64,000 nt of DNA, taken from assembly GCA_017453045.1 (NCBI GenBank), contig JAFTKX010000006.1, forward strand, positions 1-64,000. Reading direction: 5' to 3'. Of the stretch, positions 1 through 8,617 are shown in pieces. A program made the translations under genes and the position numbers. The stretch's first letter is position 1; each line of letters begins with the position of its first letter. The notes below the pieces were generated by a model. That model worked only from the letters and a program-made list of their open reading frames with translations. It made no database searches and was not told the DNA's origin. The DNA is from Clostridia bacterium (lineage in GTDB: Bacteria > Bacillota > Clostridia > Christensenellales > Borkfalkiaceae).

Positions 1-617
1 AAATGAGCGTGCCTTTTGTATTTGGTACGTGGCGTAGCAAGGCGAGAAACAAAATTTAGCATAAATTTTGGTCGCATTTCCGCAAGGAAATCTTGCCGAG
101 TTAGTTTACCTACTATAACAACGAGACTCTATCGCTTTGCTCCAGAGTGACAAAAACGACAACTCTTTTTCGGCAAAATCCTACCGCCCTTTTTTCCATC
201 TTTAAATATTTTAATTGCCCAAGCGGGTGCTTTTTTATTTGGTGCGTGGCGTAGCAAGACAATTTACATAAACGTTATTTTAACACCTCATCCACCGCAA
301 GCAGTCCCCCTTCTCCTCAAGGAGAAGGCTTGTTAAAATAAAATTAGAATATCGCTTGTTCTATCTTTTTGGGAGGGGCAATCCCCTCCCCTACGGGTTT
401 TGTCATTTTTGCTTTTTACCATTTTCTTGTCATTTTGGCAGTTTGTAGAGTAAATAAGCCATTGAATTTCTTTCACGAGATAGTACACAGTATAAAAAGT
501 ACTTAATATTTTTTATTTTTGCGGTGTTTTTTCTTTGACTTTTTAAACCTAAAGGTTTATACTTGCCGTCGGACGTAAAAATGAAACGATACCTTACTCT
601 TGGAAAAGGAATTTAAA
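1..617. repeat. Intergenic region of dispersed repeats
   Basis: No gene is evident in the first 617 bases. A 22-bp direct repeat (TTTGGTRCGTGGCGTAGCAAG) occurs at 20-41 and 237-258. A G-rich palindrome at 371-397 (GGGAGGGGCAAT followed by CCCCTCCC and TACGGG) recurs three more times at 7030-7175. The stretch around 72-103 (TTTTGGTCGCATTTCC, then AAGGAAATCTTGC) matches, in inverted orientation, part of the tandem repeats near 40.1-40.4 kb, so it belongs to a dispersed repeat family of this genome. Confidence 0.6.
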
Positions 618-1784
618 ATGAAAACACACACCCACGTTCATAACGGTAAACTCTTAAATAATCAACTTATAGCCGACTTTTTACATAAATTCGTAAATTT
701 TTGCAAAAATAACGTCGTAATGATTATCGCGCTTTTTGTAGCGCTAATAACCACGTTTTTCGTTAAACCAGACGCAACATATTTAGATTATTTCGACTTT
801 AAAACGCTAACGTGTCTTTTTTGCACTTTAGCGGTGGTTAACGCTCTTAAAAATCTTCGGTTTTTCTTTTCGTTAGCGCAAAAAACGGTAAGGCTTTTTA
901 AAACGGCAAAAACGAGCGTGCTTGCTCTCGTATACATAACGTTTATAGGTTCTATGTTTCTTGCAAACGATATGGCGCTACTTACTTTTCTTCCGCTTGG
1001 ATATTTAGTTTTAACTACGACGGGCAAAGAAAAATATATGCCTTTTACCTTTATAATGCAAAATATAGCGGCAAACTTGGGCGGTATGCTAACCCCGTTT
1101 GGAAATCCGCAAAACCTTTATCTTTACTCAAAATTTGCAATTCCAACTCTCGAATTTATTGGTATAATGCTAATTCCTTTTCTAATTTCGATAGCAATAA
1201 TTACCCTTTGCTGTATAATTTTCGTAAAAAGCGAGCCTTTAGAAATTTCAGAAGGAAAAATTACTTTACCCCCTTTAAAAACAACCGTTTATTTGCTTTT
1301 ATTCGCTCTTGCGATAATCATAGTATTTGAAATTATCCCATACTGGATTGGGCTTATAATTATTGTGATTTCACTTACCTTTTTAGATAGAAAAGCCCTT
1401 GTAAAAGTCGATTATCCGCTACTTTTTACTTTTGTATTCTTTTTTATCTTTGCAGGAAATATGTCGAGAATTGAACCCGTCAAAAACCTATTTTGTTACC
1501 TTTTAGATAAAAACACTCTACTGTTTAGCGCGCTTTCGTGCCAAGTTATAAGCAACGTGCCTTCGAGCATTCTTCTTGCTCAATTTACTACTAATTATAA
1601 GGATTTATTACTCGGCGTAAATATAGGCGGAGTTGGAACGCTAATTTCTTCGCTTGCAAGTTTGATTACTTTAAGAGAATTTTTGAAAAATAATCCGCAT
1701 AAATCTCGCTCGTATATATTACAATTTTCAATTTTTAATTTTTCATTCTTAGGAATTTTACTTTTAGTTTGCTCGTTTATTTAA
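618..1784 (+). CDS. ArsB/CitM-superfamily ion transporter
   Basis: Integral membrane protein of 388 aa with about ten hydrophobic segments, resembling the ion-transporter superfamily that includes ArsB, NhaD and citrate/anion transporters (CitMHS-like). The two internal-repeat signatures are visible: an N-terminal half with NDMALLTFLPLGYLVL followed by ANLGGMLTPFGNPQNLYLY, and a C-terminal half with SNVPSSILLAQFT followed by GVNIGGVGTLISSLASL. These are the re-entrant hairpin and substrate-binding regions of the fold. The ATG at 618 is chosen over an upstream TTG because GGAAAAGGA sits about 8 bases before it. It probably moves an anion or dicarboxylate across the cytoplasmic membrane; the substrate cannot be told. 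The gene stands alone, followed by a hairpin at 1799-1847. Confidence 0.8.
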   Translation: MKTHTHVHNGKLLNNQLIADFLHKFVNFCKNNVVMIIALFVALITTFFVKPDATYLDYFDFKTLTCLFCTLAVVNALKNLRFFFSLAQKTVRLFKTAKTSVLALVYITFIGSMFLANDMALLTFLPLGYLVLTTTGKEKYMPFTFIMQNIAANLGGMLTPFGNPQNLYLYSKFAIPTLEFIGIMLIPFLISIAIITLCCIIFVKSEPLEISEGKITLPPLKTTVYLLLFALAIIIVFEIIPYWIGLIIIVISLTFLDRKALVKVDYPLLFTFVFFFIFAGNMSRIEPVKNLFCYLLDKNTLLFSALSCQVISNVPSSILLAQFTTNYKDLLLGVNIGGVGTLISSLASLITLREFLKNNPHKSRSYILQFSIFNFSFLGILLLVCSFI

Positions 1785-1798
1785 CTCAATATTTTTTT

Positions 1799-1847
1799 AA
1801 CACCATTTTTTGACGAAGTTATCAACGTTAAGTCGATAAATGGTGTT
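1799..1847 (+). terminator. Hairpin after the transporter gene
   Basis: AACACCATT and AATGGTGTT form a 9-bp stem 15 bases after the transporter stop codon, followed by a T-rich stretch. The loop is long, so it is a weak terminator candidate. Confidence 0.4.
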
Positions 1848-2004
1848 TATTTTGTGTTGTTATTGTGAAAACTGTGTGAATTGTTCAAAAAAAAAAAAAA
1901 ACACTTTTATTTATTTGATTTATCAACTAAAGGAGAATATAATATTGTATTATATTTTTGATGCGCGCATACGAGCGCGAAAAAGGCAGAATTCGCTTAT
2001 ACAA

Positions 2005-2094
2005 AGAAATTCTACCATTGCCTTTGACAATTCCAGAATGACAATAGCGTATAAGAGATTCTACCATTACCTTTGGCAATTTTAGAATAGCAAT
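2005..2094. repeat. Imperfect tandem 41-bp repeat
   Basis: Two copies of a 41-bp unit beginning AGAAATTCTACCATTGCC (2005-2045) and AGAGATTCTACCATTACC (2054-2094) lie between the transporter and the small peptide gene. The rest of 1785-2137 shows no convincing gene; a poly-A tract lies near 1888-1901. Confidence 0.6.
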
Positions 2095-2137
2095 AAAATA
2101 ACGTCAATTATTACGCCATATTAAAGGAGAAATTATT

Positions 2138-2272
2138 ATGGTTTGTGAAGATAAGAAAAAAGGTTATCTTGAACCGACTTTACAAGTTATCGACTTTGTA
2201 AACGACGTTCTTACCAACGGCTCGCAAGAAATCGGTAGCCCGTACCCAAGCGATTGGGAAAACGGCATTTAA
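2138..2272 (+). CDS. Small 44-aa peptide with DVL motif next to surface protein
   Basis: A 44-aa ORF with a strong ribosome-binding site (AAAGGAGAAATT) and a 12-base gap to the large secreted protein gene downstream, so the two are almost certainly co-transcribed. It has a basic N-terminus, a YLEPTLQVIDFVNDVLTN core and an acidic/aromatic tail ending in DWENGI. It has no signal peptide. I recall many small Clostridia proteins of the form basic N-terminus, (E/K)xP, (V/I)xF, DV(I/L)T-S, commonly unannotated and often beside exported proteins; this one fits that pattern. Function unknown; a secreted or processed peptide precursor cannot be excluded. A similar peptide is at 39668-39775. Confidence 0.7.
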   Translation: MVCEDKKKGYLEPTLQVIDFVNDVLTNGSQEIGSPYPSDWENGI

Positions 2273-2284
2273 GGAGAAAGGATT

Positions 2285-5200
2285 ATGAAGATTTTTAACC
2301 TTAAAATGAAAACCTTTTTAATTTCCGTTCTTTCGGTAATCGCTATTGCTTTTACGGCTATTGCTTTTGCTCCTAATTTTTACTCGGCAAAGGCAGACGG
2401 CGCTATCGCTTCTAACGTTTACCAAACCGACGGTTCGTCCGTGCGTGTTTTTGAAAAAGACTCTGAAGGCAATTTTATAGAAACGCAAAGAACCGGTATT
2501 CGTTTTCACGTTGAAATGGGTGTGGGCTACGTTTACGGTGGTAAAGAAGTTATAAACACCAACGCCACCAACGAAAGAAACGGCTCGTTCGTTTTAAACG
2601 AAGGGTTTAAAACTTATACCCTTATTTTGCCAACCCGTATTTTAGGCGTAGGCGAAAATCTTAGCATTAACTCTGCTAAAGTTTTAAAGTTAGACACTTC
2701 GGAATATTGGTTTTATGATAGCGACAAAAACTTAGAATCGGTTGCGTACCTTTGGAATATCCCGACAAAAAGATATACCGATACTTTTTCGTTCTGCGGT
2801 GTGCTCTGCACGGTTGACGCAAACGGTAACGAAACGGTAGTTGCTCAAACCGACGTCGCAGTAAGATGTATTGCCGAAGTTTCTAAACTTGCTCGTCAAA
2901 CTGCTCTTGACGAAGCCGAAGAAGGAAAGTACCGTTGGGGCGAAGACTTACACGACACGTCTCTTGAAATTCTTGAGGGCTTTATTCCAACTTACACGTT
3001 GAACTACACGACGTCAAACGGAACGAAAACGAGCGAAACGGTTTTATGGGGCGACGCTCCGCAAAACGTTCCTACTGACAACGTTTTAGACTCTTGGTAC
3101 GACACGAAAGCAAGCGAAGAAATTGACCTTTCGGGCGTGTTAACCTTTGCAGAAAGCAGAACTTTAACGTTGCAAACGACAACTTCTAACGAATTCGTTT
3201 TAACAGGCGTTGCTTCCCACGATACTTTTAAAATAAACGGCAACGTTTTAGACGGATTTAAAGTGTTTGCAACCTTACATAACGACGGCTTTGAATATAA
3301 CCAAGAACTTGATATTCACGCAGTAAACGCGCAACTTAACGGAGCAACTTTTGCGTTTACACACGTTTACACTATGGAAGAAGGCGGTCAAATGCGTTTA
3401 TTCTTCGAGTGCGACACTACGAAGTTAAAAAATGGCGACGAAATAGTAATACAAGGCGACTCGGTATTCTATGCAAACGGCGTTATGTATAAACTTACCG
3501 CAAATTACACGATAGACGTTACCGTAACCACAGTTGGAACAAGTTCTACCACCGACTTCGGTATGTTTTTGGGTTATCTTAACAACTCGCACGTAAAATC
3601 TATTTACAACGCGCCTGAAGACACGGACGAAGATGGTATCGACGACGAATGGACTATCCGTGTAGAATTCCACGACGACATAATGATAACGGATAACTTC
3701 ACTTTCGTTCACGACAGTAGTTCAAACCCCGTTTACGTTCAAAGATTAAATGAAACCGACCCTTCTAAATTCATACCTATATTGGGTGGAGAATATTACT
3801 GGAATAACGGCGAATTTAAAATACTTGAACTTCTTTGTTCAAGCGCAAGCAGTAAAGAATCGTCTGCCTACGGTTTAAATACGGGTGACGAACTTAAAGG
3901 CTTAGCAGGAACTAAACTCGTACAAAACGGCGGATATTATATTTTTGAAGACGAAATGTACGCAAAATTCGTTGCAAGTAGCGCACCCGAATATGAAAGA
4001 ACGGGCGGTTACTGGACTGTTGGTTCTGAAAGTGGAAGTTACGGCGCTAGCGAATTTGACGAAATCGGCTCGAACGTTGAACCTTATATAGACGGCGATA
4101 GAGAAATTAGAGAAGTTCGTATAAACACGGCGCATCGTTGGTTTACTAATACTCCTTCGCTTTCTATTGAAAATATGTCTGACAGCGCAACGTACGGCGC
4201 ATACTTTACAAAGGCAGACGGAACTGTAATTGAGATTAACGAGTTTGTATATCACGGTCAAGATAACGGCAGTGGTGGAAACTATCAAATTTTAGGTATT
4301 CGCGGTAATATTGGCGAAACTGCCGGCGATATGATAACTATCGTTGGTGGCACGAGACTTTGGAGCGGAAACGTTTATTACACGATAAATGAAACCGTAA
4401 CTTTCTACTACAACGGCACTTACTGGGTAAAGAATTTTGACGGAACTTACGGCGAACTTAATTCGTCGAGTTTTAACGGAAGAACTTACCACAACGGATC
4501 AACTCAAATTCGTATGCACTTCACTGCGCCTTTAGCAGGTTTGACTGAAACTGACAACAGTTTAAACTCTTGGCAAATTGGTAAAGGTAGTATAACTATG
4601 AACGGTATCCGTTATACGTCTTTAACCTATTATTATTGGGACGCAAACATGGTATTCCTTATCATTGACCAAGGAACAGCAAGTGTTTCGCCTGTTGGTA
4701 TTGACCTTTTCCAAGACACTCTCGTAATTGAAGAAGGTACTACCCTTTGGTCCGGTACGGTTGCTTATAAGTTTACCGAAAGGCTTGAGTTTAGATATAT
4801 CGGTTACGAGCCAGCGGGCGATATGCCACAGGCTTGGGTACTCGTTAGAGATAACAACGTAAACGTTGCAAATAGCAATTTAAGTTGGGTTTCAAACGAT
4901 ACGTCTAATGGTGGCGAAGTTCGTTTATGGCTTAGTGGTAACGGAAAAGTTTTAAATACCGATTACTACGGCGAAATGGTTATTGACACCAGAAATCCTG
5001 TAATTTTCAACGGAAATACTGTAACAAAAGGACACTATTACAATCAAACCAACAACATGGTATCTCTCGTTTATAGTCAAGGCGTAAACGACGGCGATTA
5101 TTTTATCGTTCCCAAAGGCTCTGTTTGGTGGACTCCACAAAACGGTACGGTAACCTTTACTGAAGAAATTTTCTACACCTACGTAAACGGAAACTGGGTA

Positions 5201-6904
5201 AACGGCGACTATAGGTCAAACGTAACCATAAACGCAAACAACGCAAGCGTTACGGGCTTAGAACACACTGCAAAAGGTCAAGCTTACACCTTTAAAGTAA
5301 CTGCAAACAGCGGATACGTTGTATCTAAGGTTGTTATAAACGGCGTAGAACAAACTTTAAATGCAAACGGCACTTACACCCTTACCGCAGGAGCAAACAA
5401 TACCGTTACCATTGAAACCATTGTCGGTTATACCATAAAGTTTGTTATAGGCGACGGTGCAACCATTGACGGCATTTCAAACGACGAAGTATTCGCTATG
5501 GCAAGCGGAACAACGAAAACGTTTACGGTTAACGTAGCCGAAGGATATAAACTTACGAGCGTTGTAGGCGCAACTGATAGTGGCAACAACAGTTACACCG
5601 TTACAGCCAACGAACATAAGACTGTAACCATTTCAACCGAAAAACTTTACCAAGTAACGTTTAGCGCAAGTAACGCAACTGCAACGATTACAGCAGACGG
5701 AACGGCAATAGACTCTGGAGAATGGGTTGACAACGGAACTCAACTTGTATTTACAGTATCGGCAAATAGCGGATACGTTTTAATAGCAGTTAGCGGAGCG
5801 ACAAAGCAAAGTGATAACGTTTACGAAACGACAGTAAACGGCGCTGACGTAAACGTAACCGCAACAATCGTTGCATCGAGTTCAATTATCGACGTTTCGG
5901 ATACTATAACGATAACTCAAGACGACTGGATGACGAGCGGTGGCAACGCTACTGACTGTACGACGTTCTCAATTAGAGTAACCAACGCAAGCGGCGGTTA
6001 TCTCTACGAATATCTCAAAGCAAATTCTTCAATTCGCGGTTATTGGAACGATAACGGACCTACGTATGCTAATACAAACGGCGTTGATATTTTAGATTAT
6101 TTGCATTTTAACGGAGAGTCTGCAAGAAATATTTTAACAAAAAATGCAAATGGCACAACGAGTTATTCTGGTACCACGTTCCCATTCTCAAAAGGTGGCA
6201 TTCTTTCTCCGATTGCGTTAGAAACGACGGATTCGTTTACAAAGTTTATGGTTTTAAAGGCTTGGATGCCAGAAAATAGTTTTGTAGTAATTACAATCAA
6301 GAGTGGTTTCCAACTTTTATTAGATGACGGAAACGTTATAACGACGACAAAAGACGTAAAGTTTAGTTACGCAAATGGAACGATTGCAAAAATTGAGGTT
6401 TTTGAAGAATTAGACGTAACTGATACGATAACCTTAACTAAAGACGACTGGATGACGAGCGGTGGCAACGCTACTGATTGCACAACGTTCTCTATTAGAG
6501 TAAACAATGCAAGCGGCGGTTATCGCTATGAATATCTCGTAGCAAATTCTTCAATTCAAGGTTACTGGAACGATAACGGATCTACGTACACTACAGTAAA
6601 CGACGTTGATATTATGGATTATTTGTACTTCAACGGAAAATCTGCAAGAAGTATTGTTAGTAGCAACACTTCTTACACGGGTACGACTTCCCCGTTGTCT
6701 AAAGGCGGAATTTTCTCTCCGATTGCAGTAGAAACGACGAGTTTGTTTACAAAGTTTATGGTTTTAAAGACTTGGATGCCAAGCAATCTTACTATCACTA
6801 TAAAGAGTGGTTTTAAACTTTTGTTAAACGATGGCAATATTATATTTACTACTAAAGACGTATCGTTTACATATTCAAACGATGCAATTTCAAAAAACAG
6901 CTAA
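2285..6904 (+). CDS. Large secreted surface protein with repeats
   Basis: 1539-aa exported protein. Residues 1-38 form a Sec signal peptide (basic start, hydrophobic core, cleavage near KADG). The middle is rich in Asn, Thr and Tyr with no enzyme motif I recognise. About residues 980-1200 hold three InlB/BACON-like beta repeats (for example FKVTANSGYVVSKVVING and FTVSANSGYVLIAVSGA). The last 350 residues contain a duplicated module beginning with DDWMTSGGNATDCTTFSIRV, at roughly 1210 and 1390. There is no LPXTG or other sortase signal and no C-terminal membrane anchor, so it is released or held non-covalently. It is probably an adhesin or polymer-binding wall protein. Confidence 0.75.
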   Translation: MKIFNLKMKTFLISVLSVIAIAFTAIAFAPNFYSAKADGAIASNVYQTDGSSVRVFEKDSEGNFIETQRTGIRFHVEMGVGYVYGGKEVINTNATNERNGSFVLNEGFKTYTLILPTRILGVGENLSINSAKVLKLDTSEYWFYDSDKNLESVAYLWNIPTKRYTDTFSFCGVLCTVDANGNETVVAQTDVAVRCIAEVSKLARQTALDEAEEGKYRWGEDLHDTSLEILEGFIPTYTLNYTTSNGTKTSETVLWGDAPQNVPTDNVLDSWYDTKASEEIDLSGVLTFAESRTLTLQTTTSNEFVLTGVASHDTFKINGNVLDGFKVFATLHNDGFEYNQELDIHAVNAQLNGATFAFTHVYTMEEGGQMRLFFECDTTKLKNGDEIVIQGDSVFYANGVMYKLTANYTIDVTVTTVGTSSTTDFGMFLGYLNNSHVKSIYNAPEDTDEDGIDDEWTIRVEFHDDIMITDNFTFVHDSSSNPVYVQRLNETDPSKFIPILGGEYYWNNGEFKILELLCSSASSKESSAYGLNTGDELKGLAGTKLVQNGGYYIFEDEMYAKFVASSAPEYERTGGYWTVGSESGSYGASEFDEIGSNVEPYIDGDREIREVRINTAHRWFTNTPSLSIENMSDSATYGAYFTKADGTVIEINEFVYHGQDNGSGGNYQILGIRGNIGETAGDMITIVGGTRLWSGNVYYTINETVTFYYNGTYWVKNFDGTYGELNSSSFNGRTYHNGSTQIRMHFTAPLAGLTETDNSLNSWQIGKGSITMNGIRYTSLTYYYWDANMVFLIIDQGTASVSPVGIDLFQDTLVIEEGTTLWSGTVAYKFTERLEFRYIGYEPAGDMPQAWVLVRDNNVNVANSNLSWVSNDTSNGGEVRLWLSGNGKVLNTDYYGEMVIDTRNPVIFNGNTVTKGHYYNQTNNMVSLVYSQGVNDGDYFIVPKGSVWWTPQNGTVTFTEEIFYTYVNGNWVNGDYRSNVTINANNASVTGLEHTAKGQAYTFKVTANSGYVVSKVVINGVEQTLNANGTYTLTAGANNTVTIETIVGYTIKFVIGDGATIDGISNDEVFAMASGTTKTFTVNVAEGYKLTSVVGATDSGNNSYTVTANEHKTVTISTEKLYQVTFSASNATATITADGTAIDSGEWVDNGTQLVFTVSANSGYVLIAVSGATKQSDNVYETTVNGADVNVTATIVASSSIIDVSDTITITQDDWMTSGGNATDCTTFSIRVTNASGGYLYEYLKANSSIRGYWNDNGPTYANTNGVDILDYLHFNGESARNILTKNANGTTSYSGTTFPFSKGGILSPIALETTDSFTKFMVLKAWMPENSFVVITIKSGFQLLLDDGNVITTTKDVKFSYANGTIAKIEVFEELDVTDTITLTKDDWMTSGGNATDCTTFSIRVNNASGGYRYEYLVANSSIQGYWNDNGSTYTTVNDVDIMDYLYFNGKSARSIVSSNTSYTGTTSPLSKGGIFSPIAVETTSLFTKFMVLKTWMPSNLTITIKSGFKLLLNDGNIIFTTKDVSFTYSNDAISKNS

Positions 6905-6914
6905 CGCAGAATAA

Positions 6915-6956
6915 AATCAAAACCGCAAGGGAAATTCCTTGCGGTTTTGATTTTTC
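6915..6956 (+). terminator. Rho-independent terminator after surface protein
   Basis: AAAACCGCAAGG, a short loop, CCTTGCGGTTTT then a T-rich tail, starting 10 bases after the stop codon of the surface protein gene. Confidence 0.85.
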
Positions 6957-7029
6957 CGACGAGTTTGTTTTTAGCACGATACTTCTCAAACAGAATTTTT
7001 ATAAATTAAAATAAAATACAAGATAACGT

Positions 7030-7175
7030 GAGGGGGCAAGCCCTCCCCTACGGGCTTTATTTTATTTTTGCTTTCGTTATATAAATTTTTGGGAGGGGAC
7101 AAGCCCCTCCACTACGAAATTTGGTTTTTTTTGAAACCGCTTTATATAATTGGGAGGGCAAGCCCCTCCCTTACG
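7030..7175. repeat. Three copies of G-rich palindromic repeat
   Basis: Units of the type GGGAGGGGCAAG-CCCCTCCC-TACG at 7030-7054, 7091-7116 and 7152-7175, each separated by AT-rich spacer. The same unit occurs at 371-397. Each unit can form a hairpin. They are a dispersed palindromic repeat family rather than coding DNA. Confidence 0.75.
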
Positions 7176-7195
7176 TTGTAACGTTTAATTTGATA

Positions 7196-8608
7196 CTATA
7201 ACGTGGAAATATTTATAAGCGACGAGTTTCCACCCCTGCCGATTGGCGTTCCTCCCGTCATAACGACGGTTTCGCCCTTTTTAACGAGTCCGCTTTCTTT
7301 TGCGGCTTGCTTTGCAAAATAGAATAAAATATCTACCGAATTGTATTCGTCGCTCATCATAGGAAGAACTCCCCAAGAAAGAGCGAGTTGACGAAAGGCT
7401 TTTACGTCGGAAGTAAGACCGATAATAGGAATTTGCGGACGGAAACGAGAAACCATACGAGCAGTTTTGCCCGTGTGCGTACAAACGACGATTGCCTTTG
7501 CGTGCAAATCTCTTGCGAGCGTACATGCAGAGTGCGAAAGCGCTTCGCCCGTGGTTGAAATTATAAACTGTTCGTCGTTAATCTTTTGTATATACTGGGT
7601 ATTGTTTTCGGCTTGTTCAACGATTTTTGCCATTGCCCTAACCGCTTGGATAGGATAAGCGCCTGCGGCGGTTTCGCCAGAGAGCATTACTGCGCTCGAT
7701 CCGTCGTAAACGGCGTTGGCAACGTCGGAAATCTCGGCTCTCGTTGGGCGCGGATTATGTATCATAGACTCCAACATTTCGGTAGCCGTTATACATCTTT
7801 TACCTATAATACGGCAAGTGTCTATCATTTGCTTTTGAATATTTGGGAGTTCTTCGTAAGGAATTTCAACCCCCAAATCGCCCCTTGCTATCATAATTCC
7901 GTCTGACACTTCGGCGATAGCGCGCAAGTTGTTTACGCCTTGACGAGATTCGATTTTTGCAATGATGTCTATCTTTTCTCCACCGTTTGCTTTTACAAAA
8001 TCTCTGACAAGCAAAAGGTCTTCTTTGCACGAAACGAAAGAAAGGGCTATAAAATCCACGTCGTGCTTAATGCCGAATAAAATATCTTGCTTATCTCTCT
8101 CGGACAAAAACTCGATTTTAAGTTCTTTATCGGGGAAATACATACTCTTATGGTCGGACGTTTCGCCACCTTCTAATACCGTGGTGTAAACGTTTTTATC
8201 GTCAACCGAGTCGACCTCAAAAACCATAAGTCCGTTGTTTAAAAGTATTTTATCGCCCTTTTTCATAACTTCACAAATATGTTTGTAAGTTACCGAAACG
8301 CGAGTTTCGTCGCCGACGATATCTTCGGTTGTAAACGTAAACTTTGCCCCTTTTTCAAGGGTAATTTTGCCGTTTTTATAAGTTCCCGTTCTAAATTCGG
8401 GGCCTTTGGTGTCTAACAAAATGGGGAGCGGAATTCCGCGTTCTTCCCTAATTTCTTTAATAATTCTAATCTTTTCAGCGTGTTCTTCGTGAGTGCCGTG
8501 AGAAAAATTGATACGGCAAACGTTCATACCCGCGTCGTACATTTGGGATATAATTTTTTTAGAAGAACTCGCAGGTCCTAACGTACATACTATTTTAGTT
8601 TTCTTCAT
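7196..8608 (-). CDS. pyk: Pyruvate kinase
   Basis: 470-aa pyruvate kinase, converting phosphoenolpyruvate and ADP to pyruvate and ATP in the last step of glycolysis in the cytoplasm. Visible signatures: N-terminal TKIVCTLGPAS and CRINFSHG, substrate-site DTKGPEFRTG, the active-site lysine region IIAKIESRQGVNNL, the metal-binding MIARGDLGVEIP and TATEMLESM, and a normal C-terminal allosteric domain ending in GRGGNSSLINISTL. It lacks the extra C-terminal PEP-utiliser domain found in Bacillus enzymes. It starts 9 bases after the glycosidase gene, giving an unusual two-gene operon that ties a glycolytic enzyme to polysaccharide breakdown. Confidence 0.97.
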   Translation of the reverse strand: MKKTKIVCTLGPASSSKKIISQMYDAGMNVCRINFSHGTHEEHAEKIRIIKEIREERGIPLPILLDTKGPEFRTGTYKNGKITLEKGAKFTFTTEDIVGDETRVSVTYKHICEVMKKGDKILLNNGLMVFEVDSVDDKNVYTTVLEGGETSDHKSMYFPDKELKIEFLSERDKQDILFGIKHDVDFIALSFVSCKEDLLLVRDFVKANGGEKIDIIAKIESRQGVNNLRAIAEVSDGIMIARGDLGVEIPYEELPNIQKQMIDTCRIIGKRCITATEMLESMIHNPRPTRAEISDVANAVYDGSSAVMLSGETAAGAYPIQAVRAMAKIVEQAENNTQYIQKINDEQFIISTTGEALSHSACTLARDLHAKAIVVCTHTGKTARMVSRFRPQIPIIGLTSDVKAFRQLALSWGVLPMMSDEYNSVDILFYFAKQAAKESGLVKKGETVVMTGGTPIGRGGNSSLINISTL

Positions 8609-8617
8609 ATTCGTCCT

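Noticed and set aside
480-617. Riboswitch before the transporter gene
   Set aside because: A small AAACC-TAAA-GGTTT hairpin is present, but no recognised riboswitch core or terminator/antiterminator pair could be seen.
1840-2085. 81-codon ORF with several Cys near the N-terminus
   Set aside because: It crosses a poly-A tract and the tandem repeat, has no ribosome-binding site and no protein-like composition.
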